The position numbers were made by a program, and so were the translations under genes. DNA of 34,366 nt from positions 1 to 34,366 of the forward strand of contig JAUIDY010000066.1 of the NCBI GenBank assembly GCA_030428385.1, written 5' to 3'. The notes beneath the pieces are model-generated. The model was not told where the DNA came from, did no database searches, and was given only the letters and a program-made list of their open reading frames with translations. The DNA comes from Rhodothermia bacterium. GTDB lineage: Bacteria; Bacteroidota; Rhodothermia; Rhodothermales; JAAAOL01. Positions 16,174 through 23,670 of the stretch are shown one piece after another; the stretch's first letter is position 1, and every line of letters begins with the position of its first letter.

Positions 16174-17034
16174 TTAGCCCGTTTCTTTGTTTGGGGGTGT
16201 GGTTACAAAAGCCGTTTTGTCCATCACGACAAACGCTTCGGCCGCATATACGTCGGCACCGGTCGTTGCGCTTAACCGTTGGCCGGTCTCCAGGTTGCGC
16301 GCATGGGCGCGTTCGTAAAATTCGCGGGGATCATTCCCGGCCACGGGCGGCGCATGCATCTGCCCACGATGCCGCTTGATGGCAAGAATTTTCATCTCCA
16401 AGTCGGCAGGCCGCAGTGGCAGAAACACATCGGCCTCGTCGATGCCCCACTCCTGCCAGGCTCCCCGGTACAGCCAAGCGGTGAGCGGAGGCGCATACCG
16501 GGCGGCGGCCTGCTGCACGGCCAGAAAACACTGTTCGTGAGTGCCATGTGGATCCTGGAGGTCGGCTGCCACAAAAATGTGGTGCGGCTGGACCTCGTCT
16601 AATAACGCATACACGATCGCCACATCGGCATCGGTGAGAGGGGCATTGCCCCCCAGAGTATAAAACGGAAGCCGCAGTTGCCGGGCATTTTCGGCAAGCA
16701 TGCCATACACCATAATGGCCGACAGCGCCTCCGACCACCGGATGGCTATTTTCATTTCGCTCACGTCGTCATACGCGAGGCCCAAGGTTTGCAAAAAAAG
16801 CTGGTGCCGTTCAATATCGGCAGCCGACACGCCGCGCTCCCCCGTGGTCATATAGGCGACCATAACGGTGTTGCCGTTGTTAAATAATGCCTGCAACATC
16901 CCGCCCATCGAAATCACGTCGTCGTCGGGGTGAGGGCTAAAAACGATGACCCGTTCGCCCCGTGGCAAATCGGCTGGCGTGGCGAGGCGCTGGAGCAACG
17001 TGGAAGCAGAACGTACGGGTCCAGGTGTTCCCAA
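16174..17034 (-). CDS. PIG-L/LmbE-family N-acetylglucosaminyl-type deacetylase
   Basis: A 286-aa zinc deacetylase of the LmbE/PIG-L family, which removes acetyl groups from GlcNAc-containing substrates. The metal motif is FSPHPDDDVISMGG (about residues 33-46), with the third ligand in QDPHGTHEQC. No ATG or GTG precedes that motif. A TTG at 17034 preceded by GAGG (17041-17044) at 6-base spacing is a convincing start. nagB ends 24 bases upstream. In some Bacteroidota a NagB domain and a PIG-L domain are fused in one chain; here they are separate adjacent genes in different frames. Joint action on amino sugars is likely; the exact substrate is unknown. Confidence 0.85.
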   Translation of the reverse strand: MGTPGPVRSASTLLQRLATPADLPRGERVIVFSPHPDDDVISMGGMLQALFNNGNTVMVAYMTTGERGVSAADIERHQLFLQTLGLAYDDVSEMKIAIRWSEALSAIMVYGMLAENARQLRLPFYTLGGNAPLTDADVAIVYALLDEVQPHHIFVAADLQDPHGTHEQCFLAVQQAAARYAPPLTAWLYRGAWQEWGIDEADVFLPLRPADLEMKILAIKRHRGQMHAPPVAGNDPREFYERAHARNLETGQRLSATTGADVYAAEAFVVMDKTAFVTTPPNKETG

Positions 17035-17057
17035 AATAATCCTCGGCGACTGATTGT

Positions 17058-17825
17058 TTAGGCGGTTTCGTGATTCAGAACCTGCGCAGCCGCTTCATCC
17101 AGCAAAACGCAAACCGCAGGATGTGACTGGAGGAAAGACGCAGGTACCGTAACATCCGGGGTCATCGTAAGGGCCTGATGGATGATGTCGGCCTTGTGTG
17201 CCCCGGTCGCCATCAGGATAATTTCGCGGGCATCGAGCATCGTCCCCACACCCATCGAGATCGCTTCTCGGGGCACGGCGGCATCCATAAAATCGGCCAA
17301 CGCATCGGTCCGGGTGGTGGCACCAAGTTGCACCCGGCGGGTCCGTGTCTCGGGCCCGGCGCCGGGTTCGTTAAACCCGATGTGGCCGTTGCGCCCAATC
17401 CCAAGAAGCACCACGTCCAGCCCGCCATGTTTCTGGATCTGCTGCTCATACCACCGGGCATGGTCTGCTACCTTGTCATCGTCTACCGTTCCATCGGGGA
17501 TATGGATGTGCGCCGGAGGAATGCTGACGTGATCGAACAGGTGGTGATGCATAAACCGATGGTAACTATGCGGACTGTCGGCAGGCATTGGGTAATACTC
17601 GTCGAGGTTAAACGTGACGACGTGCGAAAAGTCGAGGCTGCCTTCTCGATGCAGGTGCACCAGGTGGTGATACACCCCGATGGGCGTTTTCCCCGTTGGC
17701 AACCCCAGCACACAGGGCTGCCCAGCCTCCCGGCTTTCGTTGATACGGGCCACCAACCGTTGCGTGACCGCCGCGGCGACGGCGTGCGCATCGGGTAGCA
17801 CAATAACCTGTGGCTTACCGGACAT
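17058..17825 (-). CDS. nagB: Glucosamine-6-phosphate deaminase-like protein (NagB family)
   Basis: Converts glucosamine 6-phosphate to fructose 6-phosphate and ammonia in the classical family. The 255-aa product has the phosphate loop LGLPTGKTPIGVY, the catalytic Asp in TFNLDEYYPM, and the active-site loop GIGRNGHIGFNEP with ring-opening His and Glu. In E. coli NagB that loop reads GxGxDGHIAFNEP; the Asp (D141) is Asn here. That may mean a changed mechanism or substrate. The open frame starts at a TTG (17849), but ATG 17825 gives the usual N-terminus. It leads a unit with the PIG-L gene, divergent from the lytS-type kinase. Confidence 0.88.
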   Translation of the reverse strand: MSGKPQVIVLPDAHAVAAAVTQRLVARINESREAGQPCVLGLPTGKTPIGVYHHLVHLHREGSLDFSHVVTFNLDEYYPMPADSPHSYHRFMHHHLFDHVSIPPAHIHIPDGTVDDDKVADHARWYEQQIQKHGGLDVVLLGIGRNGHIGFNEPGAGPETRTRRVQLGATTRTDALADFMDAAVPREAISMGVGTMLDAREIILMATGAHKADIIHQALTMTPDVTVPASFLQSHPAVCVLLDEAAAQVLNHETA

Positions 17826-18096
17826 ACGCGGTGTGTGGGCTAAAAACAATGGGATTTAATCTAAAAAACATACCCGATCAGAGCATCGCCGACTCACCTT
17901 TTGCGCGAAAGAAACACTTCACGTACAGCCTCCCAGGTAAATCCACGATTTCAACAAGCAGTCCAAGCACCTGTTTCGTAAGCTCTTCGGGCGTTCTTCT
18001 TCCGCGCCTTTTGTGATGAATGGCACGAGCCTGTGTTGAACGGCACCCTCTCTGTGCAAGCGACAGCGCCGTTGCCTACCTTAACGCGTAGGATAA

Positions 18097-18112
18097 GCCA
18101 ATCAAGATTGGC
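18097..18112. promoter_or_regulatory. Perfect 16-bp palindrome just before the LytS-type kinase start
   Basis: GCCAATCAAGATTGGC has two 7-base arms around AA and ends 7 bases before the ATG at 18120. It could be an operator or an RNA hairpin masking the ribosome site. No other copy was seen. Confidence 0.4.
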
Positions 18113-18119
18113 ATTGGTC

Positions 18120-19328
18120 ATGAACGTTCCTACTTCCTCTGTTTCGGAAACCTCTACGATGGGGTCCTCTGCTGTTCCGGCTCCACTCACGCCGCGCTGG
18201 CGATGGACGGAAGGGGCCCTTATTGTACTTTTCTGGAGCCTTATTGCCGTGCTTTCCATCGCACAGCACGCCTTCGACACCCGCTCTGGTTCCCCACGGT
18301 CCTTTCAGGAAGGCGAGATCCTGCACACCTTTTTGGAGTTCGCCGTCTGGGCCATCCTCACCCCCGGCATCTTCTGGATGAGCTACCATTTTACCCCGAA
18401 GCGAATCGGTTGGCTGCGCACTATCCTGCTTTATGTCCTCGTTGGGGTTGCCGTGACCATGACGGTCGAGTTCATTGAACATTTTCTCTGGAACACCCTG
18501 GTTCCTTCCAGACGCCCACGCCCGATGTCCATCGCCTTTATGCTGCGGCGGTTTCATTTTATGGGCGATCTGTCCCTGTATGGCGTCTTGCTCATTGCCG
18601 GCTTTGCCCGCGTGTATTTCCTGCGCTATCACGAGAACCAGCAGGAAGCCATTCGCCTCCGCATGGAAGCCTCACAGTTGCAGGCCCACCTCGCCGATGC
18701 CCGCCTGCGCACCCTGCGGATGCAAATTAACCCGCACTTCCTCTTTAATACCCTCCATATTATTTCGGACAACTTCGAAAGCAACCCGCGCAACGCCCGG
18801 CGGATGATCGCGCGGCTGAGCGAGATTTTGCGGTATACCTTTCAAGAGTCGGAAGCCCCGGAGGTAACCCTGGCGCAAGAGCTTCAGTTTATCAACGGGT
18901 ACCTGGATATCCAGCGGTTCCGTTTCGAAGACAACCTGGTGGTTACCCAGGACATTGCCCCTGATGTTCGTGATGCCCTGATTCCCAACCTGATCCTGCA
19001 ACCACTGGTTGAAAACGCCATCAAGCATGGCGTGAGCCAGCACGCGGGCGTGGGCCACCTGGAACTGCGGGCCTGGCACGAAGCGGACACCCTGTACCTG
19101 AGGGTGCAGGATAATGGACCAGGGCTTTCCTCGGCCCCGCAAAACCGTACGTCCTTGCCGTCAAACGGCGTGGGCCTGCAAAACACCCGCGAACGCCTCC
19201 AGGGGCTTTATGGAACCAACCAGGCCCTGGTCCTCGAATCGCTTCCGGAGGGCGGCCTTGCGGTTACCGTGTCCCTGCCTTATCACACCCGATCCGATTT
19301 TAAAGTACATGCTGTGGAGGAAGCCTGA
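18120..19328 (+). CDS. LytS-family membrane histidine kinase
   Basis: A 402-aa sensor kinase. Residues 30-175 contain four hydrophobic segments without a recognisable sensor domain. A His_kinase domain of the LytS/YehU class follows, with H206 in NPHFLFNTLHII, and an HATPase end with NLILQPLVENAIKHGV, VQDNGPG and NGVGLQNTRERLQ. The frame opens at a GTG at 18033, but ATG 18120 gives a normal short cytoplasmic leader before the first membrane helix. The LytTR regulator begins 5 bases after the stop, so the two form a two-component pair. Signal unknown. Confidence 0.9.
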   Translation: MNVPTSSVSETSTMGSSAVPAPLTPRWRWTEGALIVLFWSLIAVLSIAQHAFDTRSGSPRSFQEGEILHTFLEFAVWAILTPGIFWMSYHFTPKRIGWLRTILLYVLVGVAVTMTVEFIEHFLWNTLVPSRRPRPMSIAFMLRRFHFMGDLSLYGVLLIAGFARVYFLRYHENQQEAIRLRMEASQLQAHLADARLRTLRMQINPHFLFNTLHIISDNFESNPRNARRMIARLSEILRYTFQESEAPEVTLAQELQFINGYLDIQRFRFEDNLVVTQDIAPDVRDALIPNLILQPLVENAIKHGVSQHAGVGHLELRAWHEADTLYLRVQDNGPGLSSAPQNRTSLPSNGVGLQNTRERLQGLYGTNQALVLESLPEGGLAVTVSLPYHTRSDFKVHAVEEA

Positions 19329-19333
19329 CGGTT

Positions 19334-20149
19334 ATGGCTGCTGCCCCCAACATCCGCGTCCTTATTGCCGACGACGAACCTGGTGCCCGGCGACGGCTTG
19401 AGCGGCTGCTGAAAACCGCCCCCGACGTAGACGTGGTGGGTCAGGTAGGCTCTGGCGAAGCCGCGGTCCAAGCCATCCGACAACAAAAACCCGACCTCGT
19501 CTTTCTCGATGTCCAAATGCCCGGCCTTACCGGCATCGATGTGGTGAAAGCCGTAGGCCCCGATGCCATGCCTCCCGTCGTCTTTGTGACAGCGTATGAC
19601 CAGTACGCGGTAAAAGCCTTTGACCTTGCGGCGATTGACTATCTCTTGAAGCCTTTTGACGACGAGCGTTTTGAGCAAGCCCTCGCCCGTTCGCGGGCCT
19701 ACCTGAGCCGATCTTCAACCGACACCCTCCAAGACCGGCTACGGACCCTGTTACAAGCCCTGGAGACTCCCGAACCGGTCGCATCGACGCCGTATCTGGA
19801 ACGTATTGCCGTCGAAAAGCGCGGCCAGCTTCAGATCATCCCGCTCGACACCATTTCCTATTTCTCAGCCAGCGGGAATTATGTATACCTACATGTGGGC
19901 GAGGAAAAACTGCTTATTCGGGAGCAGATGCAGCGCCTGGAAGAACATCTCCCGCCCGACCGTTTTTTCCGGATCCATCGTAGCTATATCGTGAGGCTCG
20001 AAGAAATTGCTACCCTGGTGTACAGTGCAGGAGGGGAATACAAAGTTCGGCTGTCCAATGGAGAAGTGATCAAGGCGAGCCGTTCTCGCTGGGGAACGCT
20101 GGCGCAGCGGCTGGGCATTCAGACCTCTCATTGGGACGACAATTCATAG
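19334..20149 (+). CDS. LytTR-family response regulator
   Basis: A 271-aa DNA-binding regulator. The receiver domain (residues 7-122) has the acidic pair D13-D14, phosphoacceptor D59 in LVFLDVQMPG, the switch Thr in FVTAYD, and Lys in LLKPFDD. A linker is followed by a LytTR domain (about 158-262) containing ISYFSASGNYVYLH and FFRIHRSYIV. It follows its kinase with a 5-base gap. LytTR proteins usually bind short direct repeats upstream of export or cell-surface genes; the target here is not evident. Confidence 0.93.
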   Translation: MAAAPNIRVLIADDEPGARRRLERLLKTAPDVDVVGQVGSGEAAVQAIRQQKPDLVFLDVQMPGLTGIDVVKAVGPDAMPPVVFVTAYDQYAVKAFDLAAIDYLLKPFDDERFEQALARSRAYLSRSSTDTLQDRLRTLLQALETPEPVASTPYLERIAVEKRGQLQIIPLDTISYFSASGNYVYLHVGEEKLLIREQMQRLEEHLPPDRFFRIHRSYIVRLEEIATLVYSAGGEYKVRLSNGEVIKASRSRWGTLAQRLGIQTSHWDDNS

Positions 20150-20210
20150 CCCTTCTTCAACGGAGGGTTTAACCCATACCATTTCCGAGAAAATGTGGTG
20201 CATGGGGAAC

Positions 20211-20330
20211 GTGTCATGCTAAATCATGTCCTGAACTTGATTCAGGATCTTTCAGCATCCCTTCCTCCCCAGCGTCGAGACCCCGATACGAATGCATTGA
20301 CTGAAGAAATAAACAAGTTCGGGATGACAC
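20211..20330. repeat. 120-bp REP/MITE-like element
   Basis: The segment begins GTGTCATGC and ends GGGATGACAC, giving 7-base terminal inverted repeats GTGTCAT/ATGACAC. Inside the left end TCCTGAA (20229-20235) and TTCAGGA (20241-20247) form a hairpin flanked by ATGCT/AGCAT. The right end, reversed, reads GTCATCCCGAACTTGTTT, the same family as the left. Elements with the core GTCATCCTGAACTTG are, from memory, scattered in many genomes of this group. It has no coding capacity. Confidence 0.55.
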
Positions 20331-20693
20331 TTCCTTCAACTTAGCACCTCGTTTTTCAGAACTGGTATCAGAGGTGACGTTCTACCGCCCCGTGCACCAG
20401 GTGCGACTCCAGACAAAGACGCAGGAAACGATACCGGGGCTGGCAAGCATCGCTCTCGCGTTGTGCTCTTCTCCCCCTCCGCGCGGTCAGTAGTCCTTCA
20501 TCGCCGTGCACAAAGGGCTGCAACGTGAATGATAACCCTGCAACGAGAGGCACGAGCATACCAAGAGGTTGCTGGTGCCCTGCTTTTTCTGGTCAACGCC
20601 AACGATGCATGGAAGGCCATTAAGAAACCATCATCATCTCATTTCCTGCTGCCACCGGTAACGTTTGCGCTTGAACTTTGGCAAAGACATGCC

Positions 20694-20737
20694 TTATTAT
20701 CCTATATCTGCGATAAGCGATAATATTCTCATAATAA
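20694..20737. promoter_or_regulatory. Probable ArsR operator/promoter region
   Basis: An AT-rich block directly before arsR. TTATTAT (20694-20700) and ATAATAA (20731-20737) form an outer inverted repeat. Inside lie GCGATAAGCGATAA, a direct repeat, and an imperfect dyad with outer ATAT on both sides. ArsR proteins typically bind such dyads over their own promoter. The exact -10/-35 cannot be placed. Confidence 0.45.
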
Positions 20738-20746
20738 CCTGCCTCC

Positions 20747-21082
20747 ATGCTTGCCAAGATCGACGTTTTTGAACCTCGCCTCGCTGCGCTTGCTGAACTC
20801 GGAAAGGCCCTGTCTCATCCAGCCCGTATTGCCATTCTTGAGCTTCTGGCTGAACGTGAGCAGTGCATTTGCGGGGAGTTGGTTGATGAACTTCCCCTTG
20901 CACAAGCTTCTGTCTCCCGCCACCTCAAAGCCTTGAAGGAAGCCGGTCTGATTAAAGGCGAAATCGATGGGCCACGTACCTGCTACTGCCTCAACAAAGA
21001 GGCCTTATCAGCCCTGCACGAACAGTTCTCAGGGCTATTCACCTCGCTTCTGCAAGCTCCACCGTGTGACGATTGCTGCTAG
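20747..21082 (+). CDS. arsR: ArsR-family arsenite-responsive repressor
   Basis: A 111-aa winged-helix repressor. The recognition helix region is [20 protein letters not shown]40 and C42 (EQCICGEL) lie in the helix where classical ArsR binds As(III) or Sb(III), and the protein ends CDDCC, offering further thiolates. It is the first gene of the arsenic operon and probably controls it from the dyad just upstream. Metal release on arsenite binding is family knowledge; the third ligand here is uncertain. Confidence 0.92.
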   Translation: MLAKIDVFEPRLAALAELGKALSHPARIAILELLAEREQCICGELVDELPLAQASVSRHLKALKEAGLIKGEIDGPRTCYCLNKEALSALHEQFSGLFTSLLQAPPCDDCC

Positions 21083-21112
21083 CGTATTCCCTCACATCAC
21101 CTTCCCACTACC

Positions 21113-21520
21113 ATGCAACGCCTTTTAATCCTTTTCCTTGCGCTTTTTCTTGCAGGCTGCGCCTCTTCCAATGTGCCCGAAAGCGAGCGCACGCGCACCC
21201 TCGATGCGTCCAGCGATCAGGTATTTGATGCCACGGTAAGTTATCTGCAAAATGCGGGCTATGAAATCAGCGACCAGTTTAAACCGACGGTCTCACTGCC
21301 AGAAGGCGAGATTACAACCGCAGTTCATGGAGAGGGCAATATGGGAGAAAAGATAGCCTGTATCTTACGCCCCACCGAAAGCGGGGCGACGAAAGTATCG
21401 GTGCACGTCACAGCCCTTACTAAGAATCTCGAAGGGGCATGGGTGCCCGCTCGGAAAGATAAAAACACCCTTGCCCAACGACACCGCGAAGTCCTGCGCG
21501 GCATTGAAGACCTGCTATAA
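21113..21520 (+). CDS. Small lipoprotein of unknown function within the ars operon
   Basis: A 135-aa lipoprotein with signal ending LFLAGC (Cys16). The mature part (about 115 residues) shows mixed alpha/beta content beginning LDASSDQVFDATVSYLQNAGY. There is a single mature cysteine in EKIACILR. No family recognised. Its stop TAA is followed immediately by the aquaporin ATG with no spacer, so it is firmly part of the operon. A role in arsenic handling at the envelope is only inference from position. Confidence 0.75.
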   Translation: MQRLLILFLALFLAGCASSNVPESERTRTLDASSDQVFDATVSYLQNAGYEISDQFKPTVSLPEGEITTAVHGEGNMGEKIACILRPTESGATKVSVHVTALTKNLEGAWVPARKDKNTLAQRHREVLRGIEDLL

Positions 21521-22186
21521 ATGAATACCAACGTACCCGTTCTGCGTACCTACCTTGCCGAAGCCGTCGGCACCTTTGCCCTTGTCTTCGCCGGAACTGG
21601 CGCTATTGTGATCAACGACCTTTCCGGCGGCGTAATTTCCCATGTTGGTATTGCGCTCACCTTCGGCCTTGTGGTGCTGGCCGTGATTTATGCCATTGGG
21701 GAGGTGTCCGGTGCGCATATCAACCCCGCTGTGACGCTTGGCTTTTGGGCCTCGGGGCGTTTCCCCGCCAAGCATGTGGCCCCGTACATCGTCAGTCAAA
21801 GCCTCGGGGCTCTGCTGGCAAGTGTGCTTTTATGGGCGCTCTTTCCTGCTCATGAATCGCTTGGGGCTACGGTGCCCGCCGGAGCAGCCGGGCAGAGCTT
21901 TGTGCTTGAGGTCGTGCTGACGTTCCTTTTGATGTTCGTCATCTTGTGCGTCGCCATCGGCGCGAAAGAGCAAGGGATGATGGCAGGCACGGCTATTGGA
22001 GCCACCGTGGGCCTGGAGGCCCTGTTTGCAGGCCCAATCAGCGGAGCCTCGATGAATCCGGCCCGCTCGCTTGCTCCGGCGTTGGTGAGTCTTGAACTAT
22101 CGCAGCAGTGGATTTACGTTGCCGCCCCCGTTCTGGGTGCCCTCTTGGCGGTGGGCATGTATTGGGGTGTGTACGGCAAAGACTAG
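21521..22186 (+). CDS. Aquaporin/aquaglyceroporin (MIP family), AqpS-like by context
   Basis: A 221-aa channel with six membrane helices and the two half-helix motifs HINPAVT (NPA at 68-70) and SMNPARS (NPA at 179-181). It starts directly at the stop of the lipoprotein gene and is followed after 15 bases by arsC. No ArsB or Acr3 pump is present in the operon. In Sinorhizobium meliloti AqpS lets arsenite made by ArsC flow out down its gradient, so the same role is probable here. The pore selectivity residues were not assessed. Confidence 0.9.
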   Translation: MNTNVPVLRTYLAEAVGTFALVFAGTGAIVINDLSGGVISHVGIALTFGLVVLAVIYAIGEVSGAHINPAVTLGFWASGRFPAKHVAPYIVSQSLGALLASVLLWALFPAHESLGATVPAGAAGQSFVLEVVLTFLLMFVILCVAIGAKEQGMMAGTAIGATVGLEALFAGPISGASMNPARSLAPALVSLELSQQWIYVAAPVLGALLAVGMYWGVYGKD

Positions 22187-22204
22187 GAGACAAAGAGGCT
22201 TGTG

Positions 22205-22645
22205 ATGTCGAAGAAGACCGTTGTTTTTGTTTGTACCCATAATTCGGCCCGCTCCCAGATGGCCGAGGGCTTGCTGCGGCACTTGTACGGTGATCAGTTC
22301 GAGGTATACAGCGCCGGAATAGCAGCCTCACAGGTGAAGCCGATGGCGGTGGAAGTTATGGAAGAGATCGGGGTTGACATGTCCAGCCACACCTCGAAAG
22401 ACTTGTCCGCGCTGGAGGCCGTTCCGAAAGATTATGTGGTGACGGTGTGCGATGCCGCGCATGAGGCGTGCCCGTACGTGCCTGCCCGCATCCAACTTGT
22501 TCATAAAGGTTTTCCTCCTCCTTCTGCTGGTATGACAACTGAGGAAGAAAAGCGGGCCTCATTCCGCATGGTGCGCGATGCCATCAAGACCTGGCTAGAG
22601 AACGAGTTTGTCCCGATGACCAATCTCAAAAACACAACGCCCTGA
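22205..22645 (+). CDS. arsC: Arsenate reductase, low-molecular-weight phosphatase (thioredoxin-coupled) type
   Basis: Reduces arsenate to arsenite. The 146-aa product has the P-loop C10-T-H-N-S-A-R16-S and the cysteine pair C82/C89 in VTVCDAAHEACP, which matches the positions used by the Bacillus subtilis/S. aureus thioredoxin-linked ArsC. A GTG at 22202 is in frame, but AGAGG at 6-base spacing supports ATG 22205. It sits between the aquaporin and a phosphoesterase. Its product would be the substrate for the channel upstream. Confidence 0.95.
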   Translation: MSKKTVVFVCTHNSARSQMAEGLLRHLYGDQFEVYSAGIAASQVKPMAVEVMEEIGVDMSSHTSKDLSALEAVPKDYVVTVCDAAHEACPYVPARIQLVHKGFPPPSAGMTTEEEKRASFRMVRDAIKTWLENEFVPMTNLKNTTP

Positions 22646-22648
22646 CCG

Positions 22649-23437
22649 ATGGCAACGATTGCTTTTTTCAGTGACATTCACGGCAACCTTCCCGCGTTGG
22701 AAGCGGTGCTGGAGGACATGGATCAGCGTACACCGGATATGCGGTTTTGTCTGGGTGACCTGGTGGGGTATGCCCCGTGGCCGAATGAAGTAGCGACCCT
22801 GATTCGCAAGCGAGGCATTCCAACGCTTGCGGGGAACTATGACGAAGGGGTGGGGCTGAATTCGGATGATTGTGGCTGTGCTTACAAAACCAAAGAAGAC
22901 GAAGCACGCGGGGCACAGTCGATCGCCTTTACCAACGAGGTGGTCACGGACGAGACACGGGCCTATCTGCGCAGCCTCGCCCGTCATCTGCGGCTTGTTC
23001 ATGAAGCCCCCCGGACCCCCGGCGCCGTACCGCTCGAGGTGTTGATGGTGCATGGGAGCCCGCGCAAGGTCAACCAGTATCTCTTCGAGGATTTTCCCGA
23101 GCGCAGCATGCTTCGGATGATGGACGAAGCCCGGGCCGACGTGATGCTCTTCGGGCACACCCACAAGCCGTATCACAAGGTGATGGCCTACGCGGTGGAC
23201 GGTGAAACACGCCATCGCCACGCCATCAACATCGGCTCGGTGGGAAAACCCAAAGACGGTGACCCAAGGGCCTGCTATGCCCTTTTGCATCTGGCCAATG
23301 GCGCATCCGTGACGGATGCAGACAGTGTGCACGTTGACTTTATTCGGGTTGCTTACGACGTGGAGAAGGCCGCGCAGGCCGTCGAGGCAAGTCCACTTCC
23401 TGATGCCTTCGCCGACATGCTTCGCAACGCATACTAG
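22649..23437 (+). CDS. Metallophosphoesterase (calcineurin-like, YfcE-type) at the end of the ars operon
   Basis: A 262-aa phosphoesterase starting 4 bases after arsC. The metal motifs are SDIHGN near residue 8, GDLVGY, GNYDEG (Tyr in place of the usual His), VHGSPR, and FGHTHKP. A CGCAY sequence after the third motif (SDDCGCAYKTKED) is distinctive of one subfamily and might bind metal through the two cysteines. No signal peptide. Substrate unknown; phosphoesterases do occur in arsenic gene islands. Confidence 0.85.
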   Translation: MATIAFFSDIHGNLPALEAVLEDMDQRTPDMRFCLGDLVGYAPWPNEVATLIRKRGIPTLAGNYDEGVGLNSDDCGCAYKTKEDEARGAQSIAFTNEVVTDETRAYLRSLARHLRLVHEAPRTPGAVPLEVLMVHGSPRKVNQYLFEDFPERSMLRMMDEARADVMLFGHTHKPYHKVMAYAVDGETRHRHAINIGSVGKPKDGDPRACYALLHLANGASVTDADSVHVDFIRVAYDVEKAAQAVEASPLPDAFADMLRNAY

Positions 23438-23483
23438 CGGTATAACCAGAATCAGGGCCCAGGTATTTCGAAGATGAGCCCTC

Positions 23484-23566
23484 TCCCAAGCACGGGTGCG
23501 TCCACACAGCAGCTTGTCCTATACTCCGCCGCAGCCTTATCTCGTGCTCTTGGGATGCCTTTTTTG
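23484..23566 (+). terminator. Possible terminator of the ars operon
   Basis: TCCCAAGCACG (23484-23494) pairs with CGTGCTCTTGGGA (23543-23555) apart from a 2-base bulge. The loop is about 48 bases, and TGCCTTTTTTG follows. The long loop is unusual, so termination is plausible but unproven. Confidence 0.4.
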
Positions 23567-23670
23567 CTCATCTCTACGTTCAAAACAGTCGGCCGTTAAC
23601 CCCTTTTAGTCTTAATGAATGCACCATTAAACCAACGGTCTAGTCATTGAGGTGCTGACTGTTCAAAGGA

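Larger units (their letters stand above)
20150..20746. other. Non-coding region between the LytTR gene and the ars operon
   Basis: About 600 bases without a supportable gene. It holds a small palindrome GGGTTTAACCC near 20166, the REP/MITE-like element at 20211-20330, and an unassigned stretch at about 20360-20690. A 63-codon minus-strand frame in that stretch has no recognisable domain. The arsR promoter region lies at the end. Confidence 0.6.

Noticed and set aside
20368-20559. 63-codon minus-strand frame considered as a transposase remnant
   Set aside because: No DDE, HTH or other transposase motif could be recognised, and composition is not gene-like.
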